A DNA stretch of 62,016 nt, taken from Oscillospiraceae bacterium (GTDB lineage: Bacteria > Bacillota > Clostridia > Oscillospirales > Ruminococcaceae). A program made the translations under genes and the position numbers. The notes beneath the pieces were generated by a model that saw only the letters and a program-made list of their open reading frames with translations, did no database searches and had not been told where the DNA came from. Within the stretch, counting starts at the first letter, position 1. Every line of letters starts with the position of its first letter. The DNA is taken from the NCBI GenBank assembly GCA_017533485.1, contig JAFXIC010000033.1, positions 1-62,016 of the forward strand. Direction: 5' to 3'. This document shows positions 1-7,775 of the stretch, piece by piece.

Positions 1-160
1 AAGAAAAGAGGGAGTGTTCGAACTTTGTTCTCACGTCTCCTCACATACCCACGGGCAATCAATTGTCCACTGTTTTTCCCCTTTCAAACCCCTTTCCGTT
101 ACCCATCCCCCTCTATTCGCTATAAAGTCCGCCATTCTATCATTTTCCTAAAATGGGATT

Positions 161-204
161 CCAAAGGGATAGTATCCCTTTGGCGGGGCTTGGGGCAGCG
201 CCCC
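161..204. repeat. Palindromic intergenic element
   Basis: A 10-base perfect inverted repeat (161-170 with 174-183, three-base loop) is followed at once by a GGGGC/GCCCC hairpin (185-189 with 200-204). The compact double-hairpin form resembles REP-like intergenic elements of ruminococci, but only one copy lies in this window. The rest of 1-277 shows no convincing gene. Confidence 0.4.
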
Positions 205-227
205 ATTATCAATCCATCGAAGATACT

Positions 228-267
228 TAAAAACGCAGATCTCCGAAGGAACGGAAATCTGCGTTTT
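228..267 (-). terminator. Intrinsic terminator of the NfeD/SPFH/zinc-ribbon operon
   Basis: Inverted repeat AAAACGCAGAT (230-240) with ATCTGCGTTTT (257-267). Read on the minus strand the stem ends in a run of T. It lies about ten bases beyond the stop of the zinc-ribbon gene. Confidence 0.8.
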
Positions 268-277
268 GTTGTTTTGT

Positions 278-517
278 TCAGCGGTATCTTGGGGGACCGA
301 CACGGAGTGCCTTGGTGCTTTTCCGGATTTTTGAAATATCAGCCGGATCAATCCATTCTTCCGTAAATCCGCACCCTGCACAGACATACCGATGCACCAT
401 AATATTGGAGAACGGTCCCATGGCAATATTATTTCCGGAACCGTAAGCGCCCATATATCCATTGATGCGGTAAATTTCGGTACAGCCGCATTTCGGGCAG
501 GAGGCTGTGTACATCAT
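278..517 (-). CDS. Small zinc-ribbon protein
   Basis: A 79-residue protein with two CxxC-type knuckles: CPKCGC at residues 8-13 and CAGCG at about 46-50. This is a typical zinc-ribbon fold, and the stretch between is Gly/Asn-rich. It has no signal peptide or membrane segment, so it is probably cytosolic. Its ATG overlaps the stop of the SPFH gene by four bases (ATGA), so it is translationally coupled as the last gene of the NfeD-SPFH operon. Zinc binding is inferred from the cysteines. The function is unknown; the context suggests a link to the membrane microdomain proteins upstream. I do not recognise a named family. Confidence 0.75.
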   Translation of the reverse strand: MMYTASCPKCGCTEIYRINGYMGAYGSGNNIAMGPFSNIMVHRYVCAGCGFTEEWIDPADISKIRKSTKALRVGPPRYR

Positions 518-1488
518 GACTGGGGATTCTCCTCTGTTACAATGCTCTTGAGTGCGCCTGCAAGCCCGGCAAGACCCTGAATATCACTGGGGATGATGAG
601 CTTGGTGGCTCTGCCGTCCGCAGCCTTACCGAAGGCTTCGAGCGATTTGAGCTGAATGACCTGCTGGTTCGGGGCGACAGCATTGAGTTTTTCAATACTT
701 TCTGCAAGTGCCTGCTGGGTTTTCTGGATTGCCTCAGCCTCACCCTCTGCTTCGAGGATTTTCTGCTGGCGTACAGCCTCAGCGCGGAGGATCTGGGACT
801 CTTTATCTGCTTCCGCACGAAGAATCTTGGATTCCTTTTCACCCTCTGCAACAAGGATTGCGGACTTCTTTTCACCCTCAGCCTGAAGGATTTTTTCACG
901 GCGTTCACGCTCTGCCTTCATCTGCTTTTCCATTGCGTCCTGAATTTCACGCGGCGGGAGGATATTCTTGAGCTCAACACGATTGACCTTGATACCCCAG
1001 CGGTCAGTTGCCTGGTCAAGAATTGCGGTGATCTTGGTATTGATGACATCACGGGAGGTAAGGGTTGCGTCAAGTTCGAGTTCACCGATGATATTACGGA
1101 GTGTGGTAGCGGTGAGGTTCTCGATTGCAGCCATCGGGCGCTCGACACCATATGTGTATTGTTTTGCGTCAGTAATCTGGAAGAATACGACGGTATCAAT
1201 CTGCATCGTAACATTATCCTTGGTGATCACAGGCTGCGGCTTGAAGTCAACAACCTGTTCCTTGATAGAAACAGTTCTTGCGATACGGTCGATAAAGGGA
1301 ATCAGCGCATGAGGGCCGGTATGCCATTCCGCATGGAAGGATCCGAGTCGCTCAACGACATAGACCTTCGCCTGGGGAACGATTTTGATGTTTGCGATTG
1401 CAACGATAAAGAGAACGATGATAAGAACGAGAACTGTGATAAGCGCACCGTTGTTGACGAGCGCAAGCATTGCGAGAGAACTTGTCAT
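514..1488 (-). CDS. SPFH/band 7 membrane protein (stomatin/QmcA-like)
   Basis: A 324-residue SPFH-domain protein. One N-terminal membrane segment (about residues 8-30) is followed by the band-7 domain (about 35-200, with VYVVERLGSFHAEWHTGPHALIPF near its start). A charged Ala/Glu coiled coil follows (about 190-265, repeated AEGEKES / RAEADKES units), then a short tail. Length and layout match the stomatin/QmcA/HflC-like group, which form oligomers organising membrane microdomains. An AGGAGG site precedes the ATG. The NfeD-like gene lies 72 bases upstream; pairing of SPFH and NfeD genes is well known and supports the call. Which membrane process it serves cannot be read from the sequence. Confidence 0.92.
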   Translation of the reverse strand: MTSSLAMLALVNNGALITVLVLIIVLFIVAIANIKIVPQAKVYVVERLGSFHAEWHTGPHALIPFIDRIARTVSIKEQVVDFKPQPVITKDNVTMQIDTVVFFQITDAKQYTYGVERPMAAIENLTATTLRNIIGELELDATLTSRDVINTKITAILDQATDRWGIKVNRVELKNILPPREIQDAMEKQMKAERERREKILQAEGEKKSAILVAEGEKESKILRAEADKESQILRAEAVRQQKILEAEGEAEAIQKTQQALAESIEKLNAVAPNQQVIQLKSLEAFGKAADGRATKLIIPSDIQGLAGLAGALKSIVTEENPQS

Positions 1489-1560
1489 AAGTTTTTCCTC
1501 CTAGATGGTATGTTTTTCATGTTTTGGGAATCTGTGTCTTTGCAAAAAAGGGTGTCTGGC

Positions 1561-2013
1561 TCAGGATACTTTGGCGGCGGTCTGTTTGGAATGAACCACC
1601 AGCTTTGCACCGTCAATCTGGGAAATGATGACGACACTATCTTTCGGGATCACATCGCCCATCTCCGAAACTGCAATCCAATCGACGCCATTGACGCGGA
1701 CGCGGCCGGTACCGAGCGCAGGATTGATTTCTTCGATGACCTGTGCCGACGCACCGATATCGCGCTGTGCATTCATCACTGCGACATTTTTGACCTTTAA
1801 GCCGCGCAGCAGCGGGCGTGTCAGCAGCAGGAGCAGGAACGAAGCGAGAACGAAGATCGCGAACTGCGCCGTAAATCCCAGCCCGCAAAGCGCAGCGATG
1901 ACAGCGGCGAGTGCACCGACTGCGAACCAGATGGTAATGAGCTGCATGGTTGTACATTCGGCGATTGCGGCGAGGATAAATATGATCCCCCAGAAGATCA
2001 GATATTTCACCAT
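1561..2013 (-). CDS. NfeD-like membrane protein
   Basis: A 150-residue protein with hydrophobic helices in the first ~70 residues, then a soluble C-terminal domain (about 80-140) with the OB-fold pattern of NfeD: an IGASAQVIEEI strand, GTGRVRVNGVDWIA and a terminal KLVVHS strand. It is the short NfeD form, lacking the ClpP-like protease domain. It is first in an operon with the SPFH gene, the usual partner, and probably helps assemble or regulate SPFH microdomains. AAAGGAGG lies nine bases before the ATG, and a consensus promoter is about 70 bases upstream. Confidence 0.9.
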   Translation of the reverse strand: MVKYLIFWGIIFILAAIAECTTMQLITIWFAVGALAAVIAALCGLGFTAQFAIFVLASFLLLLLTRPLLRGLKVKNVAVMNAQRDIGASAQVIEEINPALGTGRVRVNGVDWIAVSEMGDVIPKDSVVIISQIDGAKLVVHSKQTAAKVS

Positions 2014-2084
2014 AGAACATTGCCTCCTTTCCGAGTGGATGATGCCGATTGGCAGGGTAACTGTTTATGTGAAACTATGGTTAT

Positions 2085-2113
2085 ATTATATCACAATCCG
2101 ACTGCAATTGCAA
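2085..2113 (-). promoter_or_regulatory. Sigma-A promoter of the NfeD operon
   Basis: Minus strand TTGCAA (2108-2113), 17-base spacer, TATAAT (2085-2090), about 70 bases upstream of the NfeD-like start codon. Confidence 0.8.
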
Positions 2114-2398
2114 CATACAAATTCAAACAAAATCGGGCGCAGGTGTCAGATTTTTAAAATTTCATGGCATTTCCTCCGTTTTTCTAATTGAAATCAGCGC
2201 TTTATACCGTTTTTCATCCGATGTGTTTCTGAATGAGAATGCATGAAAAACGATGTATTTCCGAAACAATGAAATTTATGCTCATTTTCGGATAATGGGA
2301 GAAAAAGCGGGTATACTGGTACTATGTTCGATCGGCTCCGCGGAGCTTGCGGGAAAACCGATGGGACATGAAATCTGCATCTAAGAGGAGCTGTTGTT
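2114..2398. other. Divergent intergenic region before the DUF1540 gene
   Basis: AT-rich spacer with no convincing reading frame. On the plus strand TATACT (2312-2317) is a plausible -10 element for the DUF1540 gene, but I see no good -35. AAGAGGAG at 2383-2390 is the ribosome binding site of the next gene. Confidence 0.5.
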
Positions 2399-2578
2399 AT
2401 GAACCGGAAGAAGAACCCGAATATTCACTGTACCGTAGACCAGTGCCGTCATCATATGTGCACCGAGAGCTATTGTACCCTCGACATGGTGAACATCGGT
2501 ACGCATGAAAGCAATCCGAGCGTAAAGGAATGCGTGGATTGTGATTCATTCGAAAAGCGTTCGGGCTGCTGCGAGTAA
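2399..2578 (+). CDS. DUF1540 domain small Cys-rich protein
   Basis: A 59-residue protein beginning MNRKKNPNIHCTVDQCRHH. It carries the DUF1540 signature: IHCTVDQC, YCTLDMVNIGTHE and ECVDCDSF, with eight cysteines in all (a CC pair at the C-terminus). The spacing suggests metal binding. The function of DUF1540 is not established; members are common small proteins of Clostridia. AAGAGGAG lies eight bases before the ATG. It is a single gene: a GC-rich hairpin follows 21 bases after the stop and the next gene has its own promoter. Confidence 0.85.
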   Translation: MNRKKNPNIHCTVDQCRHHMCTESYCTLDMVNIGTHESNPSVKECVDCDSFEKRSGCCE

Positions 2579-2598
2579 ATTCGAAGCAGCATCGGAAC

Positions 2599-2631
2599 AA
2601 AGGGGCTTTGGCATTCCAAAAAGCCCCTTGT
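2599..2631 (+). terminator. Hairpin after the DUF1540 gene
   Basis: AAGGGGCTTT (2600-2609) pairs with AAAGCCCCTT (2620-2629). The stem is strong but the following T-run is short, so termination is likely but perhaps incomplete. Confidence 0.6.
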
Positions 2632-2691
2632 ACATCCTGCACAAAAGACGCTGTGAAGATACAGCAAAACGACTAAATTTCCGGATATCGC

Positions 2692-2720
2692 TTGAAGAAT
2701 GAAGGGTTTTGCGGTATAAT
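2692..2720 (+). promoter_or_regulatory. Sigma-A promoter of the IreB-family gene
   Basis: TTGAAG (2692-2697), 17-base spacer, TATAAT (2715-2720), about 37 bases upstream of the start codon. Confidence 0.8.
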
Positions 2721-2757
2721 AGGAATATCCCAAGCGATAGAAAGGAGAGTCTATCTG

Positions 2758-3003
2758 ATGTCTGATAAAACGATTACGTTTTCCATTACCGAAGAAAAAG
2801 AGCTTGAAATGAAGCGTACCCTGCAAAAAGTCTATGACGCGCTTGTTGAGAAGGGCTATAATCCCATCAATCAGATCGTAGGGTATATTCTGTCCGAAGA
2901 TCCAACATACATAACCGTGCACAAAAATGCACGCAGTATGATCCGGCATCTCGACCGTGACGAGCTGATGCAGGTATTGGTGAAATCCTATCTCTCCGAA
3001 TAA
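2758..3003 (+). CDS. ireB: IreB family regulatory phosphoprotein (UPF0297)
   Basis: An 81-residue protein starting [13 protein letters not shown]. The ATG is chosen because AAAGGAGAG precedes it by a normal distance; a longer in-frame extension has no site. It matches the UPF0297/IreB family along its whole length ([38 protein letters not shown]). In Enterococcus, IreB is phosphorylated on N-terminal threonines by the PASTA kinase IreK and affects cephalosporin resistance; here the candidate threonines are Thr5 and Thr7. The gene usually sits with ruvX in Firmicutes, but here it is alone between its own promoter and terminator. Confidence 0.9.
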   Translation: MSDKTITFSITEEKELEMKRTLQKVYDALVEKGYNPINQIVGYILSEDPTYITVHKNARSMIRHLDRDELMQVLVKSYLSE

Positions 3004-3015
3004 TTGATTTTCGTG

Positions 3016-3052
3016 AAAAAGGGAATCAGCCGAGGATGGCTGATTCCTTTTT
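3016..3052 (+). terminator. Terminator of the IreB-family gene
   Basis: GGAATCAGCC (3022-3031) pairs with GGCTGATTCC (3038-3047). The stem is flanked by an A-run and a T-run, so it may work in both directions. Confidence 0.88.
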
Positions 3053-3141
3053 GATATCCGGATCATGCGGAAATAGTGCTGAAAAGGCACGAAACAAACG
3101 ATATCCAATTTATAGGATACGCTGAATCTGAGGGAAAATGC

Positions 3142-3170
3142 TTTACATTTGATATCCTTTCTGATACTAT
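3142..3170 (+). promoter_or_regulatory. Sigma-A promoter of the amino-acid binding protein gene
   Basis: TTTACA (3142-3147), 17-base spacer, TACTAT (3165-3170), about 60 bases before the ATG. Confidence 0.65.
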
Positions 3171-3230
3171 ATGAAAGTAAAATGTACCGCGTGACGCGAT
3201 ACAAATGAGAATGAAATGAGGATATGAATC

Positions 3231-4085
3231 ATGAAAAAAAGACGCATCTTTGGAAAGCTCCTGACCGGTATGATGGCAGCGGCAATGCTCTTCAGCCTCA
3301 GCGGCTGCGGCGGCAATTCCGGCGCAGAAAATCCGCCCACAGAGCCGGAAACCTCCAATAGCGGAGAAGACCTTTCTCTGGAGAATGTGAAGAATGCCGG
3401 AAAGCTGGTTCTCGGTCTGGACGCAACCTTCGAGCCGATGGGTTATACCGATGAAAACGATGCGATCGTCGGCTTCGATATCGACCTTGCAGAAGAAGTC
3501 TGTAAGCGTATGGGCGTTGAGCTTGTGAAGCAGCCGATTAACTGGGATACCAAGGAAGAAGACCTTGATACCGGAAGAATCGACTGTATCTGGAACGGAA
3601 TGTCCGTGAATCCCTCCCGTCAGGAAAAGATGAACCTTTCCGAAGCATACATGAGAAATTCGATGGTCTTTGTCGTACCTGCCGACAGCGATGCGCAGAC
3701 AATGGCAGACCTCTCCGATCGGAAAATCGGCGTCCAGAACGGTTCGACTGCACAGGAAATCCTCGAAGCCTCCGAAATCGGTTCCTCTATCACCATGCAG
3801 ACCCTCGCAACCAATGTCGATGCACTGCTTCAGATGGACAGCGGTCTGCTGGATGCAGTATTCCTCGATTCTGTTGTCGCAGAGTATAAGATGACTGCGG
3901 ACGGAAAGGACTGGCGGATTCTGCCCGATGGTCTGGAGGAAGAAGAATATGCCATCGGCTTCCGTAAGAATGACCAGGCGCTCCGCGATGAAGTCCAGAA
4001 GATTCTGAGTGAGATGAAAGCGGACGGTGCGGTGGAGAGGATTTCGACCAAATGGTTCGGCTCGGATGTGACAACCATCAAATAA
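3231..4085 (+). CDS. Polar amino-acid ABC transporter, substrate-binding lipoprotein
   Basis: A 284-residue exported lipoprotein. It has a basic N-terminus, a hydrophobic core and lipobox LSGC (Cys near residue 25), followed by a Ser/Glu-rich linker. The rest is a bacterial extracellular solute-binding family 3 domain: KLVLGLDATFEPMGYTDE at the start, IVGFDIDLAEEV, the DCIWNGMSVNPSR segment, and KWFGSD at the end. It delivers a polar amino acid to the permease and ATPase encoded next. The substrate cannot be fixed from sequence; cystine, glutamine or arginine are typical. A terminator with an embedded promoter separates it from the permease gene. Confidence 0.93.
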   Translation: MKKRRIFGKLLTGMMAAAMLFSLSGCGGNSGAENPPTEPETSNSGEDLSLENVKNAGKLVLGLDATFEPMGYTDENDAIVGFDIDLAEEVCKRMGVELVKQPINWDTKEEDLDTGRIDCIWNGMSVNPSRQEKMNLSEAYMRNSMVFVVPADSDAQTMADLSDRKIGVQNGSTAQEILEASEIGSSITMQTLATNVDALLQMDSGLLDAVFLDSVVAEYKMTADGKDWRILPDGLEEEEYAIGFRKNDQALRDEVQKILSEMKADGAVERISTKWFGSDVTTIK

Positions 4086-4103
4086 GAAAAGAAATTGAAA
4101 AAA

Positions 4104-4137
4104 CCCCTCGAATGTGATTGCATTCGGGGGGCTTTTG
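4104..4137 (+). terminator. Terminator between binding protein and permease genes
   Basis: CCCCTCGAATG (4104-4114) pairs with CATTCGGGGG (4121-4130), followed by CTTTTGTG. The 3' arm also contains the -35 element of the next promoter. Confidence 0.75.
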
Positions 4138-4146
4138 TGTTATAAT
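4118..4146 (+). promoter_or_regulatory. Sigma-A promoter of permease-ATPase genes, inside the terminator
   Basis: TTGCAT (4118-4123), 17-base spacer, TATAAT (4141-4146). The -35 box overlaps the loop and 3' arm of the preceding terminator hairpin. The permease-ATPase pair can therefore be transcribed separately from the more strongly needed binding protein. Confidence 0.72.
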
Positions 4147-4179
4147 GGAAATATCTTTGTGAAAAGGAAGGGCTGAACG

Positions 4180-4884
4180 ATGTCAACCTCAGAAATTGGA
4201 AAAGTATTCCTGATCCTCCTGAAATATTTGCTGCCGACGCTGAAGGTATTCGGCATGACGCTTTTATTCTCGATTCCGCTCGGTATGATTGCCGCACTGC
4301 TGAAGATGTGCAAAATCAAGCCGATTTCGTGGCTGATGAATATCTATATTATGATTATGCGCGGTACGCCGCTGATGCTTCAGGTGATTGTCGCGTATTT
4401 CGCAATTCCGATGCTGACAGCAAATGATACGACGCCGCAATGGATTCAGAATCTGCTGTCGAATGTGGATATTAAGGGCGATGCCTATATGTTCCGGTCG
4501 GTGCTGGTCGCGTTTTCCCTCAATTACGCTGCATATTTTGCTGAAATCTTCCGCGGCGGCATCGAATCCATCCCGAAAGGTCAGTATGAAGCAGCGGCAT
4601 GTCTGGGCTTTACGAAAACACAGACCTTCTTCCGGATTGTCCTTCCGCAGGTCTTTAAACGTGTACTTCCGGCGAGTACCAACGAGATTATTACCCTCGT
4701 GAAGGATACATCCCTTGCAAATGTTGTCGCATATGCCGAGATTACGATGAAAGCCAAGCAGCAGATGCAGATTTACAGCTCCCTGACGCCGCTTGTGCTT
4801 GCAGGCGCATTCTATTTCGTGCTCGCAATGATTATCTCCATGCTTTCTTCGATGCTGGAGAAGAAGCTGAACTATTATAAATAA
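4180..4884 (+). CDS. Polar amino-acid ABC transporter, permease
   Basis: A 234-residue integral membrane protein of the HisM/GlnP type with about five hydrophobic helices. The cytoplasmic coupling loop is clear: EIFRGGIESIPKGQYEAAACLGFTKTQTF, continuing to RIVLPQVFKRVLP. This is the EAA loop that contacts the ATPase. An early MRGTPLMLQVIVAYF segment is also typical of the family. It forms the membrane channel for the substrate delivered by the upstream lipoprotein. AAGGAAGGG precedes the ATG, and the ATPase gene follows after 15 bases with its own ribosome binding site. Confidence 0.95.
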   Translation: MSTSEIGKVFLILLKYLLPTLKVFGMTLLFSIPLGMIAALLKMCKIKPISWLMNIYIMIMRGTPLMLQVIVAYFAIPMLTANDTTPQWIQNLLSNVDIKGDAYMFRSVLVAFSLNYAAYFAEIFRGGIESIPKGQYEAAACLGFTKTQTFFRIVLPQVFKRVLPASTNEIITLVKDTSLANVVAYAEITMKAKQQMQIYSSLTPLVLAGAFYFVLAMIISMLSSMLEKKLNYYK

Positions 4885-4899
4885 GGAGGGCTGTCGGAA

Positions 4900-5661
4900 A
4901 TGGCAATGCTGGAAGTCAAGAATTTATGTAAACGGTTCGGCAGCCTTGAGGTGCTGAAAGATATTTCCTTTGATGTGGAACAGGGGAATGTCATTGCAAT
5001 TATCGGCCCGTCAGGAAGCGGAAAATCAACCTTGCTGCGCTGTGTGAATCAGCTGGAGCGTGCAGACGGCGGAACGGTAAAGGTCTGCGGACTGGATATG
5101 CTGGAGCAAAAGGATGGAAAGACAATCTATGCTTCGGCAAAAACCTTGCAGGAAATCCGGCTGAAAATCGGGCTGGTGTTCCAGAATTTCAATCTCTTTC
5201 CGCATTTTTCTGTTCTTCGGAATATTACCGAGGCGCCGATTCATGTCTTAAACCAAAATCGTGCGGACGCGGAGAAAAATGCCATGCAGCTGCTCGAAAA
5301 GATGGGGCTTGCCGCGAAAGCGGACGCATATCCCTGTGAGCTTTCGGGCGGCCAGCAGCAGCGTGTATCAATTGCGCGTGCACTCGCGCTCAAACCGGAA
5401 ATTCTGTTTTTTGATGAGCCGACCTCCGCACTCGACCCTGAGCTGACGGGCGAAATCCTGAAAGTCATCAAGTCGCTTGCCAAGGAAGGGATGACGATGG
5501 TGATTGTGACGCATGAGATGGCATTTGCCAGAGATGTCGCGGACCATGTCATATTCATGGAAAACGGCGTGATTGTCGAGGAGGGCGCACCCTCTCTGCT
5601 CTTTGGCGATCAGGCTTCGGAGCGCACCAAACAGTTCTTGCAGCGGTTTAGTGAGGGCTGA
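4900..5661 (+). CDS. Polar amino-acid ABC transporter, ATPase
   Basis: A 253-residue ABC ATPase of the HisP/GlnQ family. It has Walker A GPSGSGKST (about residues 37-45), a Q-loop in LVFQNFNLFPH, the signature LSGGQQQRVSIARALA, Walker B EILFFDEPTSALDPE and the switch histidine in VTHEM. It powers the permease encoded just upstream. AAGGAGGG lies nine bases before the ATG. All catalytic motifs are intact and the length is normal. A strong terminator follows 23 bases after the stop, closing the transporter unit before the ribosomal protein operon. Confidence 0.96.
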   Translation: MAMLEVKNLCKRFGSLEVLKDISFDVEQGNVIAIIGPSGSGKSTLLRCVNQLERADGGTVKVCGLDMLEQKDGKTIYASAKTLQEIRLKIGLVFQNFNLFPHFSVLRNITEAPIHVLNQNRADAEKNAMQLLEKMGLAAKADAYPCELSGGQQQRVSIARALALKPEILFFDEPTSALDPELTGEILKVIKSLAKEGMTMVIVTHEMAFARDVADHVIFMENGVIVEEGAPSLLFGDQASERTKQFLQRFSEG

Positions 5662-5684
5662 GCAGAGGCGTCGTGAAAATACAC

Positions 5685-5728
5685 AAAAAACCGGCGGGAT
5701 GGAATCCGAAAATCTCTGCCGGTTTTTT
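5685..5728 (+). terminator. Terminator of the ABC transporter genes
   Basis: AAAAAACCGGC (5685-5695) pairs with GCCGGTTTTTT (5718-5728); the loop contains a second small hairpin. Confidence 0.85.
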
Positions 5729-5747
5729 CAGAAAATCTGATATGCAC

Positions 5748-5776
5748 TTGAAAAAATTTGCAGAATGTGGTATAAT
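5748..5776 (+). promoter_or_regulatory. Sigma-A promoter of rpsB-tsf
   Basis: TTGAAA (5748-5753), 17-base spacer, TATAAT (5771-5776), followed by a long leader of about 115 bases. Confidence 0.85.
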
Positions 5777-5782
5777 ATATTG

Positions 5783-5890
5783 TACTTCGCACGGAAGGCG
5801 CTGCCTGCCCGGTTCGGACATCTCGTCCGCTGCAGGTTCTCCCTGTGCCGTCCGGAGGAACATAAACCAAATTTTCTATTTATAGGAGGA
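5783..5890 (+). promoter_or_regulatory. Structured rpsB leader, possible autoregulatory site
   Basis: The 5' untranslated region can fold into nested hairpins: GGAC/GTCC around ATCTC, inside CCTGC/GCAGG, inside ACGG/CCGT. Folding was by eye. Ribosomal protein operons are often controlled by binding of their own product to such leaders; that this one binds S2 is inference. Confidence 0.4.
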
Positions 5891-5898
5891 TTACTCAT

Positions 5899-6648
5899 AT
5901 GGGCGTTGTATCTATGAAACAGCTCCTCGAAGCAGGTGTCCACTTCGGTCACCAGACCAGACGTTGGAACCCGAAAATGGCTCCGTATATCTTCACGGAG
6001 CGCAACGGCATCTACATCATCGACCTTCAGAAGACGGTTCGTAAGCTGGAAGATGCATATTCTTTCATCCGCGACCTGTCCGCACAGGGCAAGTCCGTTC
6101 TCTTCGTCGGTACGAAGAAGCAGGCTGCTGATTCCATCCGTGAGGAAGCAGTTCGCTCCGGTTCCTACTTCGTCAATGCTCGCTGGCTGGGCGGCATGAT
6201 GACCAACTACAAGACCATCCAGCAGAGAATTAAGCGCCTCGAACAGCTCCACGCAATGGAAGCTGACGGCACATTTGCTCTGCTCCCGAAGAAGGAAGTT
6301 GCAAAGCTTTCCCTCGAAATCGAAAAGCTCGAAAAGTTCCTCGGCGGTATCAAGGGCATGGATAAGCTCCCGGGCGCACTCTTCATCGTTGACCCGCGCA
6401 AGGAGAAGATTGCTGTTTCCGAAGCAAAGAAGCTCTGTATCCCGATCGTTGCAATCGTTGACACCAACTGTGATCCGGATGATGTTGACTACGTAATCCC
6501 CGGCAACGATGACGCAATCCGTGCAGTAAAGCTCATCGCCGGCACAATTGCAAATGCAGTCATCGAAGGCCGTCAGGGTGCTGACGCTGCTGCACAGGAA
6601 GATGCTGCTCCGGCAGAAGAAGCTGCATCGGAAGCTGCTGCTGAATAA
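5899..6648 (+). CDS. rpsB: 30S ribosomal protein S2
   Basis: A 249-residue S2 protein. It has the N-terminal signature [22 protein letters not shown], the [12 protein letters not shown] segment, [14 protein letters not shown], and the conserved [15 protein letters not shown] and NTNCDPD-like stretch ([19 protein letters not shown]). The C-terminal ~20 residues are an Ala/Glu-rich tail, which is common in Firmicutes. ATAGGAGG lies eight bases before the ATG. tsf follows after 59 bases, the usual gene order, so the pair is cotranscribed. Confidence 0.98.
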   Translation: MGVVSMKQLLEAGVHFGHQTRRWNPKMAPYIFTERNGIYIIDLQKTVRKLEDAYSFIRDLSAQGKSVLFVGTKKQAADSIREEAVRSGSYFVNARWLGGMMTNYKTIQQRIKRLEQLHAMEADGTFALLPKKEVAKLSLEIEKLEKFLGGIKGMDKLPGALFIVDPRKEKIAVSEAKKLCIPIVAIVDTNCDPDDVDYVIPGNDDAIRAVKLIAGTIANAVIEGRQGADAAAQEDAAPAEEAASEAAAE

Positions 6649-6707
6649 TTCAATCATTCATCAGGCGTGAATATGCGCCGATTATCTTGAAACGGAGGAT
6701 TCCTATC

Positions 6708-7631
6708 ATGGCTAATTTTACCGCAAAAGACGTAAATGATCTGCGTAAGTCCACCGGCGTAGGCCTCATGGACTGCAAGAAGGCTCTGACCGAGGCTGAC
6801 GGCGATGTCGAAAAGGCAATCGTGATTCTGCGTGAAAAGGGTCTTGCAAACCAGGCAAAGAAGGCTGACCGTATCGCAGCTGAGGGTGCTGTTGTTGCAG
6901 TCACCAATGCTGACAATACTGTTGGTGCAATCGTTGAAGTCAACTCTGAGACTGACTTCGTTGCACAGAACGAAGAGTTCACCGCTTTCTGTGAGGGCGT
7001 CGCTCAGACCATCCTCAGCGAGAATCCGGCTGACCTCGATGCACTCAAGGCTGCAAAGTTCAATGGCACCGAGATGACCGTTAAGGAAGCACTCGATGAG
7101 ATCTTCCTGAAGTTCCGCGAGAATCTCCAGATCCGCCGCTTTGCGCGTGTTGAGGGTACTGTAAAAGAGTATGTCCACTTCAATAAGAAGGAAGGCGTTC
7201 TCGTTGCTGCTACCTGCTCTGCCGGTGCAACTGCTGATGTTCTCGAGTGCCTCAATGATGTTGCACTCCAGGCTGACGCAATGAAGGCTACCTACCTCAC
7301 CAAGGAAGAGGTTCCTGCTGATATCATCGAGCAGGAGAAGAAGATCGTCATGGCTCAGATGGCTGATGATCCCAAGATGGCAAACAAGCCGGAAGCTGTT
7401 CTCGCAAAGATTGCTGAGGGTAAGCTTGGCGTTTACTACCGCGACAACTGCCTGCTCTGTCAGGAATATGTCAAGGGCGAGGGTGAGACCATCGAGCAGT
7501 ATGTCAAGGCTTGCGGCAAGAAGGCAGGCGCTGACATCACCATCAATCGCTTCGTTCGCTTCATCTGCGGCGAGGGCATTGAGAAGCGTGTGGATGATTT
7601 CGCTGGTGAAATCGCATCTATGCTGAAATAA
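6708..7631 (+). CDS. tsf: Translation elongation factor Ts
   Basis: A 307-residue EF-Ts, the nucleotide exchange factor for EF-Tu. The start MANFTAKDVNDLRKSTGVG is preceded by CGGAGGA, so it is preferred over an in-frame ATG seven codons upstream. It has the N-terminal UBA-like module with the TGVGLMDCKKAL signature, the VNSETDFVAQN motif of the core, and a C-terminal core segment ending with the RFICGEGIEKR stretch. It sits directly downstream of rpsB and is followed by two terminators. Confidence 0.98.
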   Translation: MANFTAKDVNDLRKSTGVGLMDCKKALTEADGDVEKAIVILREKGLANQAKKADRIAAEGAVVAVTNADNTVGAIVEVNSETDFVAQNEEFTAFCEGVAQTILSENPADLDALKAAKFNGTEMTVKEALDEIFLKFRENLQIRRFARVEGTVKEYVHFNKKEGVLVAATCSAGATADVLECLNDVALQADAMKATYLTKEEVPADIIEQEKKIVMAQMADDPKMANKPEAVLAKIAEGKLGVYYRDNCLLCQEYVKGEGETIEQYVKACGKKAGADITINRFVRFICGEGIEKRVDDFAGEIASMLK

Positions 7632-7654
7632 TCCGGCATTCCCTATGAACTGAA

Positions 7655-7706
7655 GATCCCCCGATTACTGCAAGTCAGGCGGCAGTCATCGGGGGATTCG
7701 TGTTTT
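7655..7706 (+). terminator. Terminator of rpsB-tsf
   Basis: ATCCCCCGAT plus ACTGC (7656-7671) pairs with GCAGT plus ATCGGGGGAT (7682-7697); TGTTTT follows. Confidence 0.85.
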
Positions 7707-7720
7707 AACCGGTATATATC

Positions 7721-7768
7721 AAATCTCCCGCAGCAGAAATGAGATCTGTTGCGGGAGATTTTGTTTTT
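7721..7768 (+). terminator. Second terminator, possibly bidirectional
   Basis: AAATCTCCCGCA (7721-7732) pairs with TGCGGGAGATTT (7750-7761), followed on the plus strand by a T-rich tract. It lies between the convergent tsf and glyS ends. The minus-strand T-run is weaker. Confidence 0.8.
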
Positions 7769-7775
7769 TGGTGAA

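Noticed and set aside
1-277. Possible gene on the plus strand at 25-366
   Set aside because: No ribosome binding site, odd composition, and it overlaps the terminator and the zinc-ribbon gene on the other strand.
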